Part shown: positions 31,501-31,578 of the stretch, piece by piece
Layout: each line of letters opens with the position of its first letter
Numbering within the stretch: the stretch's first letter is position 1
Assembly: GCA_015680685.1 (NCBI GenBank)
Contig: MNCI01014556.1
Coordinates: forward strand, 86,078-117,655
Length of the DNA: 31,578 nucleotides
From: Gnetum montanum
Lineage: Eukaryota > Streptophyta > Gnetopsida > Gnetales > Gnetaceae
Direction of reading: 5' to 3'
Notes under the pieces: model-generated
Database searches by the model: none
Told to the model about the DNA's origin: nothing
Seen by the model: the letters and a program-made list of their open reading frames with translations, nothing else
Translations under genes and position numbers: made by a program

Positions 31501-31578
31501 GCTTGGGATTCAGAAATCATGATCGAAAAGGTGAAGTCTTATTCTATCCCTGATAATATCTCTTCTTTTCAAGTGTTT
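28564..31578 (+). pseudogene. Ty3/gypsy gag-protease-RNase H polyprotein, three in-frame stops, partial
   Basis: One reading frame from ATG 28564 to the window end (1005 codons), broken by TAA at 29236, TAA at 30022 and TAG at 30868 with no frameshift. Gag: residues about 60-225, with the Retrotrans_gag pattern ATQWFLMLPDASINTWQEFK and FLNQF, then GENVRDYNLRF. A Gln/Asn/Ser-rich linker follows, with a CRLHNTRQHSEKTCP Cys/His segment near residue 376. Aspartic protease: NCLMDSGVTVSVMP with active-site Asp at 30370 (residue 603), then YGVPLSRTFGAKFGG. RNase H of the RVT_3 type: WILRVDGASSKKGCGGG (Asp at 31114), NNMVEYEALIHGIKLA (Glu at 31228 or 31234), YSDSQLIVNQ (Asp at 31300), and HVPREENYIPNALAQMA, where the usual Asp is Asn (31450). 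No reverse transcriptase lies between protease and RNase H. The downstream part and the 3' LTR are outside the window. Confidence 0.86.

Noticed and set aside
1-31578. CRISPR arrays, tRNA or rRNA genes, bacterial operons
   Set aside because: No regularly spaced short repeats with unique spacers, no cloverleaf or rRNA core sequences seen; the intron-bearing plant gene and LTR elements place this in a plant nucleus.

Overview
This is nuclear plant DNA, AT-rich and dominated by repeats. It holds no intact host gene that I can recognise. The evidence for a plant, probably a seed plant with a large repeat-rich genome, is remnants of an ABCG11/WBC11-type half-transporter, Ty3/gypsy LTR retrotransposons with plant-style gag, protease and RNase H, a tRNA-Asp-like primer-binding site, and CpG decay between repeat copies. 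I cannot name the species.

Layout. Positions 1-27387 are three consecutive copies of one segment, with a period of about 12.6-12.9 kb. Unit 1 is about 1-11637, unit 2 about 11638-24136, and unit 3 about 24137-27387 (truncated). Position 1 already lies close to the unit start, so the array may continue upstream. A full unit runs in this order: (i) minus-strand PIF1-like helicase remnants, partly in a 519-bp tandem repeat; (ii) an unrecognised block of about 1.2 kb with its own small tandem repeats, deleted from unit 1; (iii) an unrecognised exon-like block, seen three times; (iv) a minus-strand ABCG half-transporter pseudogene with introns but without its nucleotide-binding domain; (v) a 1.79-kb solo LTR with an internal minisatellite, flanked by TACG (unit 1) or TATG (unit 2); (vi) about 1.9 kb with nothing recognisable; (vii) an 807-bp 5' LTR (TGATGA...TCATCA), a TGGCGCC primer-binding site and a decayed gag with no pol and no 3' LTR.

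Unit 3 is cut at 27387 by a different Ty3/gypsy element, which runs off the window end. It has a 799-bp 5' LTR, a leader, then one long frame encoding gag, aspartic protease and an RNase H domain, interrupted by three in-frame stops. RNase H follows protease directly, with no space for reverse transcriptase between them. That is the most unusual coding arrangement here.

History inferred from shared and private lesions: the ABCG gene lost its NBD and gained frameshifts; the solo LTR and the gag element inserted; the segment was then tandemly duplicated; units 1 and 2 took separate deletions and stops; the last gypsy element landed in unit 3. Two single-N positions (6420, 19858) are flanked by duplicated sequence and look like unmerged contig overlaps. 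Nothing here forms an operon or a working pathway. I found no tRNA, rRNA, CRISPR or bacterial features.
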